The translations under genes were made by a program, and so were the position numbers. Of a DNA stretch of 64,000 nt, positions 13,301 to 25,300 are shown in pieces; within the stretch, counting starts at the first letter, position 1, and each line of letters opens with the position of its first letter. Source of the stretch: Sweltsa coloradensis (lineage: Eukaryota; Arthropoda; Insecta; Plecoptera; Chloroperlidae); the NCBI GenBank assembly GCA_024449915.1, contig JAMZAV010000447.1:929366-993365 (forward strand), written 5' to 3'. Under the pieces are notes generated by a model. That model made no database searches, was not told the origin of the DNA, and worked only from the letters and a program-made list of their open reading frames with translations.

Positions 13301-16300
13301 CTTGAACAAGCCCGTCACTATCACGCACTTTATCAACTCCAGTTCCACATTCACTCATTACTTACAAGCTAATTCACATGAAACAAACATAACCTGGCAG
13401 CTATGACAGTCCCTCCAGCTGTTTAATCGCGCGCGCCTAGACTACAACGCCATTGGTTGGTTTGGACATGTTGCATTTTGAAGCAAAGGGAAGTTGATAC
13501 AAGTTGCGTTTTGATCCAAAGGTTGATTTTTAACCAGCTGTGTATATGGGAGAAGTTGCATTATGGTCCAAATAACATACGTAGGTCAGTAAACACCAAC
13601 TTCAAGTATGTGCTGCCATCTCTAACTCAAACCGAGAACTTTTGGACAAGTTGCGTTTTGAATCTAAGCTCCTCTTATCCTTTAAGTGTTTTAAAGATGA
13701 ATTGACAATAAAATGCTACAATACTAGAAGTTAATCAGAAGTTAGCAATTCTACTTACGCGGTGGTACTTCTTAGAAAAAGCTTTATTTTACATGCCAAA
13801 ATAGAATATCTTAGACATTGGTTGGTTGACAGTCACGTTCAAAGAGTCAGGAATCTGCGTGATCAGTATTCGATGCTAAGAACCTCGCTAGTAACACACA
13901 ACACTCACCAGGTATCCCGTGGCCGGGAACAGATTCCTCCCGTCCACCACGTGGCCTGTGTAGAACAGCATGTCTGGTTCGGTAACGTCAATCTCCATAG
14001 TTGTCTCCCTCACCACCACTGACATGTCCCTGGAGTAGCACGCCATGCTCCAGTCCTTCTGGTGGTTCCAGCCAATAAGAGAGGAGATCATCGGGGTCCC
14101 GCGACTGACGGGGAAGGCGACAGGGGGATACAGGTCGGCCAAGCGCAGGTCCACGCCGGCCATATACAGTCTGGAATCGGGAATTAGTTGGATATTTTCA
14201 ACGTGAAATATTGTTTTCGAATGTTATTATAGTTCGTCCGCATACGTATACAAAATTCACCAGATTCGCCTACTCAGCAGGAACTTGTAAGCTACTTGTT
14301 ATAATCAATAACAAGGGTTGTAAATGAAATACAGTCTTCGCTGACCATCGTTAGTGTTGTTTTGCTGTAGTTTCAAAAGTAGTTTCCAAAGTAAGTGGTT
14401 TGTCGACAGGTTTGTGATTCATTATAATACACATGTCAATCACTGGGGATCTCTGAGACTATTTCCCGGTGAACCAGAGAAAGTTGATCTTTTCAAGAGG
14501 TGTTATCAAATCTGCTCTTTTGTACCTTTGAGAAAAACGAAATTCGTTTACTGTTAGCAGACGAACTAAACTTGTCCTTCATGGTTTGTTGGTTCATTTC
14601 ACCGACATCGGTTGCTCATTCGTAACGCATTAGATTCTGATTCAGGTGGTCCCGGTTACAATACCTTCCACCCTAGAATACTAACTGATTTTTTGTATAT
14701 ATATAATTTATTCAGTTGTTTATTCAGTTACTGGTTTGCCCCCGCCTCGACGAACCATGTACCCTGCGCGATATCTTGGAAGCAAATGCGAAAGGAATGG
14801 CTGTTGCAAATTTCTGGAAATATACGGCAAGTAAAGTGAGTAATTTGTTCATTTATTCCTCTATTTCCGTTCTTGGACATTCTCGTCGCATTTTCTCTAA
14901 CACTATTACCTACCGTAGCCTACAAAGGTCAAGGCTAGATTTGCCCATGGCACGTAGACCTACATAAATATGAAGAAAAGCAAATCATATTAAGTAGTTC
15001 ACATGTTGTTCTCTGTAGGCTGTGACTCACCTGCCGAGCGACGTCAGCAGACTCTCCACAGTGTCGTCCCCACCGTCAACGAGCGGTACATCCAGGGTTC
15101 CCTTCTGTCGACCAATCAGCGTCTCTTGTAGCACCCCAAGTGACGTCACTCCCACGAGTATCGCTTTCCTCGGGACTCTCCCCACAGCCAGCATCATCGG
15201 CAGAGCTTTAGAGGGGGCGCTCGACTGTTTGTCACGGGGAACGATGGTGTCGCGTTGCTTGTCCGGCCTGGCACTAGGAACTATGGAACTGGCCCAGTAT
15301 TCCGAGCCGACTGTTGCTGCAGAGCTCATCTGCACAAATCATCAAGGATTGATCATTTGAAGCTTCTTAACAATGCAATTTATTCATTACTACTTTCTCG
15401 GGTATTCCAAGCTATTACTAAATTACCTTATAAAACCAAAGGAACATCAAGGTTACTTTGCATCACTTAGCCTTTTTTAACAATTTTAGTTGGCAAACGT
15501 ATACGAATTCGCCTTGAAACAAGAATAAAAACAAATCAAATTAGGAGAAGTTTACCTTACTTACTATATTATTCAGTCTACTAATTAAAGCGACTAGAGG
15601 CCAAGATTAATAAAAAAAGGATGTATTTAAAAAGAGGGTATTTCCTTAGTGACACTAGTGGTTCACTTACAACAGACGTTTTGACGCCTTGTGTCAAAGT
15701 ATGAACACCATTGGACGTCGGTGCATCTTTTGAAACTAATGTTTGACCTTCGCTGTAAGCAGCTAGCATTGCTTGTTGGATGTTGCAACTGCCACTGAGG
15801 TAGTTAGCAGCCATCTTGCTTCTGGAAGATGCTATGAAGCCATCAGGGTTAACTCCCACGGTTCTTAGTAATTCTACCAAACCAATCTGATTGAATGAGA
15901 GAAACAAAACATTAGCTCAGAACCACAGAACAACATAATTCACACTCGGTTGTCACTTTGTGATTTCTCGGACTCTCGGGTGTCTCGAGTGCCGCACTTT
16001 CTTACTTATTGATAATATGCAGAATATCAATATATTTCCGGTCTCTATTTACCCTCCGAAAGATAACTTATCATTGTATCGTTGAGAGCCTTTTTCCATT
16101 TAAGTAAAATTACTGTTTTTTCTAGACTTCAAATCCATGTAAAAAATATTTGTTTTAACATCACTTTATTGTGTGACTAAACTGGACCAAAAATGCAAAA
16201 AAAAAATGTGTACGAAGATTAACTTTACCTTTTAGAGTTTATACAAAAACATCTTGATTGGAGGAAAGATGTAGATGTAGCTTGAAATGAAAGATACGAA

Positions 16301-19300
16301 CACAACTTTTGAACTGATGGGCGGCGTTCTAGCTGTAATTTAGTTGTGATTTCGAACTTTGTCCAGCCATACAAAATGCTATTTATCTACTAACTCTTCA
16401 CTAACCTGCACTGCTGTGCCAACAACAAGTTTTTCCACCCACGTGTCCAGCTTCTGTCCTCGAATGATCTTATAGAGATCAAGTTGTTTAGGCTTCAGTG
16501 CTTCGTTGCAGGATGCGATCACCTTGGCAAAGACTGGCAGGGTAAGAAGTGACGCAGCTGTCTTGGTCCAGTCGTGGGGTTGATTGGAGAAGACGAACCA
16601 GATGGGACGAGTATTCATCGGACAGTACTGAATTCAGAACAAGACAATAGAGACTAACTGCCTTTATTTCTAGACTGATGAGAAGATAGAATAGCAAGAC
16701 TTTAAACTCGGAATCGGTCTGTCTGTGGGAAATGTTCTTTTTCTTAACTCAAATATCATAACCAATCAATATTATTACCCCTTTTAAATTCAGACGTTTC
16801 AAGTTTTGCACAATTATTTGTTTATGCAAATCCTGTTGAAAAAGTATCTAGTTACCTTTGTTGAAGATATTTTCTTATAAAGCGTATTTACTTGAAAAAT
16901 TTGTGTTTTCATTTATTTACCCCTTTACTAAGAGTTTCGTTAAGACGTTATGATGATTATTGTTTTATATATGTATATGTTGTAGGCCTCTGGCTTCATA
17001 TTTCGTATTATGTGTTATATTTGTTTCGTCATGTATCAGTATGTGAAGTATTAAGAATCCTATGTGTAACGTCTAATGTGTTTACTTAAATAAACACCCT
17101 CTCTTACCTGTATATCGCGCACTGGCTTCCCAGGCTGCAGCAGGGTGTATCCCCTGTACATGTGAGCCTCGGTCCTCATGGCCGTGACGTCATGAAGAAG
17201 TCGCACGTGTTCCACGTCCACTGGCCGAGATTCCACCTGATGTAAATAATCAAGTGTGTGACAAGATGAATGAGACAGGTCAAGCTTGACAGTGGTATAA
17301 AGTGGTGTTTGATACCAGAACTCTAGTTGAAGACAAACATAAGAGAATCATTATGGTGGAGTTGCCGGGTATCGACTATAGGTGCAATGTTTAATAGTCA
17401 TTTAGATACAATTTAATTTGAGACGACAAGTGAGGAGAGCAGTAGTTAAAGAGATGGAGCGATTGATACGTGACAAGAGAATCAAGAATAAGACAAGGTG
17501 TCGAGCTTGGCAGGCCGATGCTGGTTCTGTGTTGCCAAGATCAATGCTGAAAACATCCCTTTCAAAAACTAAACAAAGTCGTAATGAACTGGATAAGTAC
17601 ACAACATGGATGGATGAGAATGTTCTTACGTCGTCCAGCATATCCCTGACTCCCTGCTGGGTCCGACTGGAGAAGACGACGAGCCGCGGTATGTCGTCAC
17701 CAGGGGCGCCACCTTTTGACCTTCCCTTGGGTTGGACCTGAGCAGCAGGTGGCTGTTTCCACCCCCGAAGCCGAAGGAGCTGACGCCGACCAACCCTCCG
17801 TCCCAAGGTGTCACCTCCGTTATTACCTAGGGGAACATGCAGTCACAACTGAGAGGCAATCTTAGACACCCCGTTTAGGGCGACTATTCACTAACCCAAA
17901 CGACAATTATAATCTACACAATACAATTCATGATTGTAGATTAAGCATGTCCTTACCTTGAGCCTCCCGTCCAGTAGTGGAGGAACCTCTATGGGAGAGT
18001 TGAAGTGTAGCACAGGGGGTATGAGGCCGGTCTCCATGGCTATGATGACCTTGGATATTGAGCACAGACCAGAGGCCGTCTCAGTGTGTCCAATGTTAGT
18101 CTTGAGGGAACCCATTGGCAGGGGAGTCTTCCGGTTTTTGCAGAACACGTTGCCTATACTGTTGGCCTCTTCGGGATCTCCGACCTGTGGAGTTGGTAGC
18201 AGAGTCTTACTTTATGCAAAGATTTTTGTTCAATAGAAGTAGCTGATTGAATTGGCATTGTTAAATTCATTGAGCATTTGGTACACCTTATTAAACACAT
18301 TAGTTTTGGTATTTATTACAAATTTTCCTGCATATTATATAGTTGTCCACCTACAAAATCTCTTACCTCCGTTCATGCCCCGTTAGCCTACAACCAGGTC
18401 AAACTAATACATAAACTATTACCCTCGTGCCCGTCTAATGAGTCTCTAACCAGTCCAAACTAATGCAAAATCTCTCACTTTGGTCCCTGTCCCGTGAGCC
18501 TCCAGCCAAGCCAAACTCGAGGGGTCTATACTACACTCTTGATAAAACTCCTCCATCAACGTCTGTTGCATCTTTCCATTAGGGTAGGTGATGCTCTGCT
18601 CCTTGTAACCGTCGTTGTTTGTCTTTGAGTGAACCAGGGTGGCGTAGATTCGCTTTGAGTCCTTGGCTTTCTGTAGGAAGATCACCGCTACAGCCTCGGA
18701 CCTCGCGTACCCATCGCCTGAAATATACAAGTTCTTATTTCTATTATAATCCACACGATATCTACATTGTATTCAATCATATGAATTACTTTTCTAAAAT
18801 TAATGAGTTAACTCATAATACTATAAGTTAAGTTATTGTCATTGTCGTTTACGTGTTTATGTCTCTTAATGCTGTGGCGTTTGACTCCTACTACGCTCAT
18901 CCACTAACGTTAAATCTTTCAAATTGAAACCGTCTCTATCTTATTTAGGTTTTTGGGCGCCAGTAATAACTCTAGGTTATTACGAGTTGTTCTACTCATT
19001 AGTCCAAGGAATGTTGAAGACAAGGAAATATCCCGACACAAAATAAAAACTGACTTACATGCAATGACATGCGCTCACCACTTGTGTACACTGTAGGCAC
19101 AACCCTTGCACCACAGCGTACACTCAGCTCACCGGATGCTAGATTCCACAGGGGTGGGCGAGGCTGGTCCCTTCCTCCGTAGTCCTGGATGCTGGCGCAC
19201 CTGCTTAGCCTAGTATCTATATTCTAGGTTGGGTTTCTGGTTTATAGGGTGGCTGGGGGCCCTGAGATTTGTAATAGGAAGTTAAAGGTGATGTGAAGGA

Positions 19301-22300
19301 CATTCCGGGCAATGCATTCGTACACTGTAAAAGGTTGGAATTCCGTATTTATAATGAGATCTGAATAACATGTGATACAAGGTTAAACAATGACTCGATT
19401 TTAACTTCCAATGCATTGGTAAACAAGAAAAACCCCCCATTTAGAATACATTCATAATTGATACAGGATAAAACCAAAACCTGGTATGATTAAATAAATT
19501 TTAGTACTCAACACTGTCCTTTTGGTATGCTGACCGCATGGTTGTTGTTCGACGACGCGCCCTTTAAACACGTGTACGAGGCGTAGTTGCAAGGAGGGAA
19601 AATTTGAATTTGAGGCGGAAACCTGGCGTCGGCGTCCCTTGGTTTGGAGGCGGACCGGTTGCGCGTCGGCGTCGAATCCCAAGTGGGTGGATTGACCCGC
19701 CCCTGCTCGTCGGATAGCGGATTACCCGCACTTCCCTCTCCTCACGCACTGGCTCGCGTGGGCGCTCCAACGGTGTCGATTACAATAGGGTGGACATATG
19801 GATGATCACAGGACTCAACCAAAGGAGAACTCCAACAGGAGTGGTGGACCTAGCAGGTACAAATGGTGTGGGTCCTGAGGTCTCCGTGTGTTACCACGTG
19901 GTCGGCTTTAGATGGAAATTCGAACATTATCGAATTAAAAGGATGGTTTGAAGTATATTTCTATTGCTATTGAAATAGAAAATGAATTTAGATAGGTTTG
20001 ATGGGCCCTGATGGGTGTAGAGTGGACCCTAGGATAGCGTGGTCGTCATGGTGAGCGGGCTTGGTTAGTACCACATGGCGTGGCTATCTTCTCTCCCACA
20101 AACGCCGCTAAATATCGAGAAATTTAAAAACGCACTACAATACTTTTGCGTGTTCCCTAGGCCTCTTTCTGGCTCGCAAAACACTGCCATTGCGGCTATT
20201 ACGCGATTATTCACACGTACTGATTCGCAACGCGCACGTAGGTATAAGCACCTGTATGCTCCACACAATCAAAAGCACTAGTGAACGGCCTCCCGCTCGT
20301 TCTTGAGTCGGCTGGCTTCCCTAGCTGGCAAAACTACAACTAGCACCGCATGACTGGACAATACGCATCCCCTATTGGCAGCGCTCGGCGTGCTCCGTTT
20401 TTTCCCAATCACCAGCCAGCATCTTTTCTTCCAGATTCCGCCGCTCGTGGCACACAGCTCAAACCAACGGTACAGGTGCACAGCGTTGCAATTCAGCAAG
20501 CTACGTTTGCCAAACCGTCGTGGCCTACACCCTGCTATTGGTGCATCCATAACTCCCGCTCGGAATCGACTTCTCTCTCTCTCGATTCTAGGAACTGAGT
20601 TGCCGAGGTTTCCCCCCCAAAAAACTCCGCCAACTAGCCCTATTCTCGACCAAGGTCACATGAAATTTAACACAGTGGAAATTATGCCCTGTTTAGGACA
20701 CAATCCCTGGCTCTTAGACTTATTATCCCACATAGAAATACATTATCATGAAAATAAATTATCATTGAAGATGATGATTATTTTTAGATGGCTAATTAAT
20801 TTGCATTTTTAGGGAAAATTTAAAATTGCGAAAAATTTAATTTGGACAGAGGGGGCAAGGCGACCCTTACAGTTACCCCCACTACTTTTATTTGGGAAAC
20901 TTAGGCCCCTAAGCAAAGTACAAAGTTATCCCACAGGCATCGACAGCATACATCTGCCCTTTAAAAATTTAACTTTTTCCATACCCGAGGGAATTCCACA
21001 TTCCTAAAAACTAGTATGGGGGTAGTTAGGGAAAGGTGAACCTCGCCCAATTTAAAGTACTCCTGGCACATCCAGGGAACTACCTTCCCTAATTTACACA
21101 AAAGAAAAACCGGGCCCCAAGGTGGTCACAACAAACCATCTCACTGGTTGCCAAGTATAAATTCACTCCCGGGAATTCATATGGGAAGCCCAAGCGTGAA
21201 TTATCACCTACTTCGAGATGAAAACAAAAGTAGTTTCTCTGCTGTACCCCTGACGGTACGCCACTGTCATCCACGTGACACTTACTAAGGGGAGATGCAC
21301 CCGGCGGCCCATGCCTACCGCGCCACACCCCCTGGCAGCCCTCCGGCCGTCAGTACACTTGTCATTGCATTGCCTCGCCAGCTGGCGTAAGCAGCGCTGA
21401 GCTTGCTTCTACTCTTACTTGTAGGCTCCTAGCTAATGACGAAGAACAACTCTCTCTCGAACCCGGGACTCGAACCTCGGTGTTCCCAACAAACAACGGT
21501 GACATATCACCCTACATCACTCCGTGAGTGTTTTAAACCTGGCGTAGTCTCGTTCACTGACGCTTCCTAGCATCTAACTAATTACAAACGTCTGCTTAGT
21601 GATTTACAAAAACATTACAACTGAACTCGGGATAGCACTGGGCTACAAACAAAAGAACGATAAAAACTGGGCGATGCCCCAAAACAGGAAAAAAAAAATT
21701 ATAGTTTCCCGCTACCGATAAGTAAAGGTACCGCACGCGGCTCACGGGTGGCTAAAACTATGCAAACACGGATACGGACAATTAAACACAAAACGAGGCG
21801 ACGCACACAAAATTAACATATTGAACAGGGCAGGAACAACTCTCCGCGAAACTAAAAGGCGATAAATTTTTAAAAAGTTGTGAGTAGCAAAAATAAATTA
21901 AAACTCAAGACAAAACTTCTCAACTCCAAACGCACCCGTAGTGCTAAAACAAAGGTTATTTGGGAACCCTGCAAGTTGCCGGGCGCCCGGGCACCCACAA
22001 AATCAGAGGGCAAAAAGGCTACCAGATCCTACAATAGTGCAACGTAAATACCCTAAACTGAAGGTTGATTTGTTCGAGATAAAGGGACAATCTCGCTAAG
22101 CGCGGACGGCCTCCGTTCCAGCCCGGTACGGTCTCTAAAACCCAAAGCAGCATGTCTTGTGGATGGGTGCGTGCAGCTCGGCTCGGGTGTGCTGATTTAA
22201 AGCAGGGTGGCTAACTTGATTACCATATGGGTCACAGACACGTAGTCTACTTCTTCTTGAGTTTACCTTGGTAACCGTGGGTTTCCATAGCTTCCGTCAC

Positions 22301-25300
22301 AACTAGACTGAGTTTCAGTCACGACATGCGCTCGTAGCGCCAACACGCCGGTCCTTATGACCCTCGCATGAGTCCATCTACCCCCGTGTGCATTATCTGG
22401 CAACACTGTTCCTCGGTGCGCCTCGTTGACAACACTTGGCTGTCAGTGCATCCGTTCGTCTGCTTGCCTTCCCCTCTCGCGCCGTCTTGCTTTCTGGTAG
22501 GGGGGAGCGACTCGCTACCCCTCCTTTCACTTTCATTCCACCTAGGGGCAAATCTTCTGGCTGAGCTTCGCAGCTGTTTCCTCCGCTTGCTTCGTTCCGT
22601 GCGTTGTCACACCTCCCTGGCTACAGGTTCGACTCCCTGTGCCGTGCTTCGTTCGCTCCTTCCACAGAACTCTGGCGCTCTGAGATTACAATCTCGCTTT
22701 GGTTACGTATACACAGCTCTTGTGTCAGAACACAAAATAAACCACTAGCTGAAACCCCCCATTTACACTTGCGTCCGATTAGTTTTTACGGTACGGGTCG
22801 CGCTCTATTCAACAAATTACAATGACATTTAGGTACGCTCTCGCGATTTATAAAGAAGTAAGCACATACAGTACTATAAATTAAAAAGACATTTAGGGAC
22901 GCTCTCGCGATTTATAAAGATACAATAATTTACGTTTACGCATGAGGCCCGGCCGTACTTGACATGGTATTACGTAAATTACTAATATTTAAAAACGCCT
23001 TCCCCTAACACTCCACAGAGGAAAGTAACTTCAACGGCTCTGCGTACCAAAGAAGCTACCGGAGGCGTTCCGTTTCCGACTACTACTCACACTTACTATG
23101 TGGGTGTCCACTCACGACTTTCAAAATAAGCTATCGCGCAAACAAAAGCAACAAACAAACTTCAACAAACCGGTTGACTCACGGGACACAGCTAGACTCA
23201 AAATTAAAACTCAAACTCGGAAGGAAACTCAACACTGACTCAAAACGCACTATTCGCGACGGAAACTCAAGACTTGCGCTGCAGGCGCGTGTGGCGGGTT
23301 TCCCCACAAAAAATAGCAAACCCCACGCACACTCACGTCACACAGACAAAATAACATCGGAACCCTAGGCTCAGTGATCAGAGGCTATCCTAGATTCTAT
23401 CGCGTAAATAAACGAATTATATCCCGTAGTGTCACAGGTACGTCCTTCTAAGCGCGACCCTGTCTAGCCGGAGGTTTCGTCCTGGCTCAACTCACACGAG
23501 ATCTCAAAAGATGCTTGATCCTGGCGAGGTGTTCGATGTAGCGTAGATTGGGTAATTCAATTACCAACACAATTACAGTCGCGTCTTTGACTGACGACAA
23601 TACTTTAGAAGCCCTGCAGTGGCAAAGTCCCAAGTCAATACACTTCCTCGAGTTTGATGTGGGGTCCTGCGCCAGTCAAAACCCCTTGTTGCTTTCAGGT
23701 TGCGTTGTCCTTCTTGACAACTGGGGTCAATACCCCGCGCTTAGCGAGCGTATTTTGTCGATCGGGCTACCCGCCCAGCTGGATCGACGTAGTCAAACAG
23801 GCCGCCTCATCTGACGCTGCACGTGCTCTTTATTTGGCCTAGTTCGGCACTCTCTCGCTGGAAACAGCTGATAGCTTCTCTTCCCCTGGTTGCCGTATCG
23901 GCTCGCGCTGCGGTCCTTGGTTCGACCTTGTCTCGAACTCGCGCGCATTACATATATACCACGAGGGAAAATTACATTTTACATTTCTTAGGACTACTTA
24001 TATTTACAGACACACTCCACTACACCTCGGTCAACAGTGAGCGCTTAAGCCTCTTAACTGTTGAACTGGCCTCTACCCCCACAAATACCTTTGGCCACAT
24101 TCTTTTCCCTTTTTCCGCCACAGCTCTAGGGCATTCGTGGTGTTTGTGTGTCACAACATTTCATTTTTACTCTTGTCTGTCCGCGGGGGAAACTCTTACA
24201 AGTTTTCCATTTTTTACCCGGACCGGGCTACCCCCACCAGTCTCTTTTGCTTTCGTTTTCAGCACGTAGGGTACTTCTCGGGGTAAACTCTCTACCCCCA
24301 AAGTCCTGCTGTCAGACTCGTCTTAGGGTCGCTCGGATCGCTCCGCTGGTGACAAGCCACCCCACAGGCTCCCTGTACGGCTCTGCAGATTCGCGGGAAA
24401 CCGTTTTGTAACAGCCTTTACGAGTTCCTTCGGGTGCATGCCCGTGATTTCATCATTGAAGTTTACTCCTTCCCGCGTTAGCCGCTCGGCTACATACATC
24501 TCATACCGTAGAGACGCCCTTTCTTCGTCGGCTTCGTCGACCAGGTTCGAACCCAGCCTCGGTCCGCGCGTCGGTTGCAGTGCTCTATTCATTTCGGCGC
24601 GTAGTGCTGCGGTTCGCGCATCGTAAATCTCGGCGCCACTGCTCCCCTTGCTTCCGTCACCCGAAACGTCTTCGGTGATTATCCTACGGCGACGGTGTCT
24701 AGCCTGACCGATATGACATTTACATCCGCTACGAGGCCTGCCCACGACATTTCGGGGGCCTCTGTCCGACATTCTTGTTAGCCCTGTCTCTAGGTTGCCA
24801 ACCTAGCTAGTTTGGTTTGTTCCGATTGGTCGGCGCGATCTTTTTCAGTTGCTATGGTTGCCGTCAGTTGGCTTTTCTCCGCGCGTACATTCGTTTCGAG
24901 TTTGGTTAGGTCACTGCGTTGACTGTTTTTCAGGTTGCCTACGGTCGTTTTTTGACGGCCTTCACCTGTCCTGTCAGTCCCGGGCCGCTGTAGCATTCAG
25001 GTTGTCCCGAGCTATGTCCGCCTGCGTGACAATCCTGGCTTCTATGCTTCCCATCCTAGCGTCGCGTTCTTTCTCGGCGGTATCGCGTACGGCTTGGCGT
25101 GCATCATGAAACCGTCCCCCAAACTCTCTAAGAATTTGTCCTGTGCTTCTTTCCTTTCTGCGCGGAGCTCGAGGCGGAACCCCGCGGAGCTCGAGGCCGG
25201 GAAATCGCAACGCTCTCTGGCCCATCGATTTCGCCCTGCTTACTATAAATTTTTTCATGGCCTTTTTCTAGGTATTCATCCATTTCTCTTCGAAACTTTG

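Noticed and set aside
21450..21475. B-box-like GGTTCGAGTCC in the LTR element
   Set aside because: The flanking stem does not pair and there is no A box at tRNA spacing.
20375..24269. Several plus-strand ORFs of 80-148 codons inside the LTR element
   Set aside because: No domain, opposite to the element's orientation, and not preserved between the two LTR copies.
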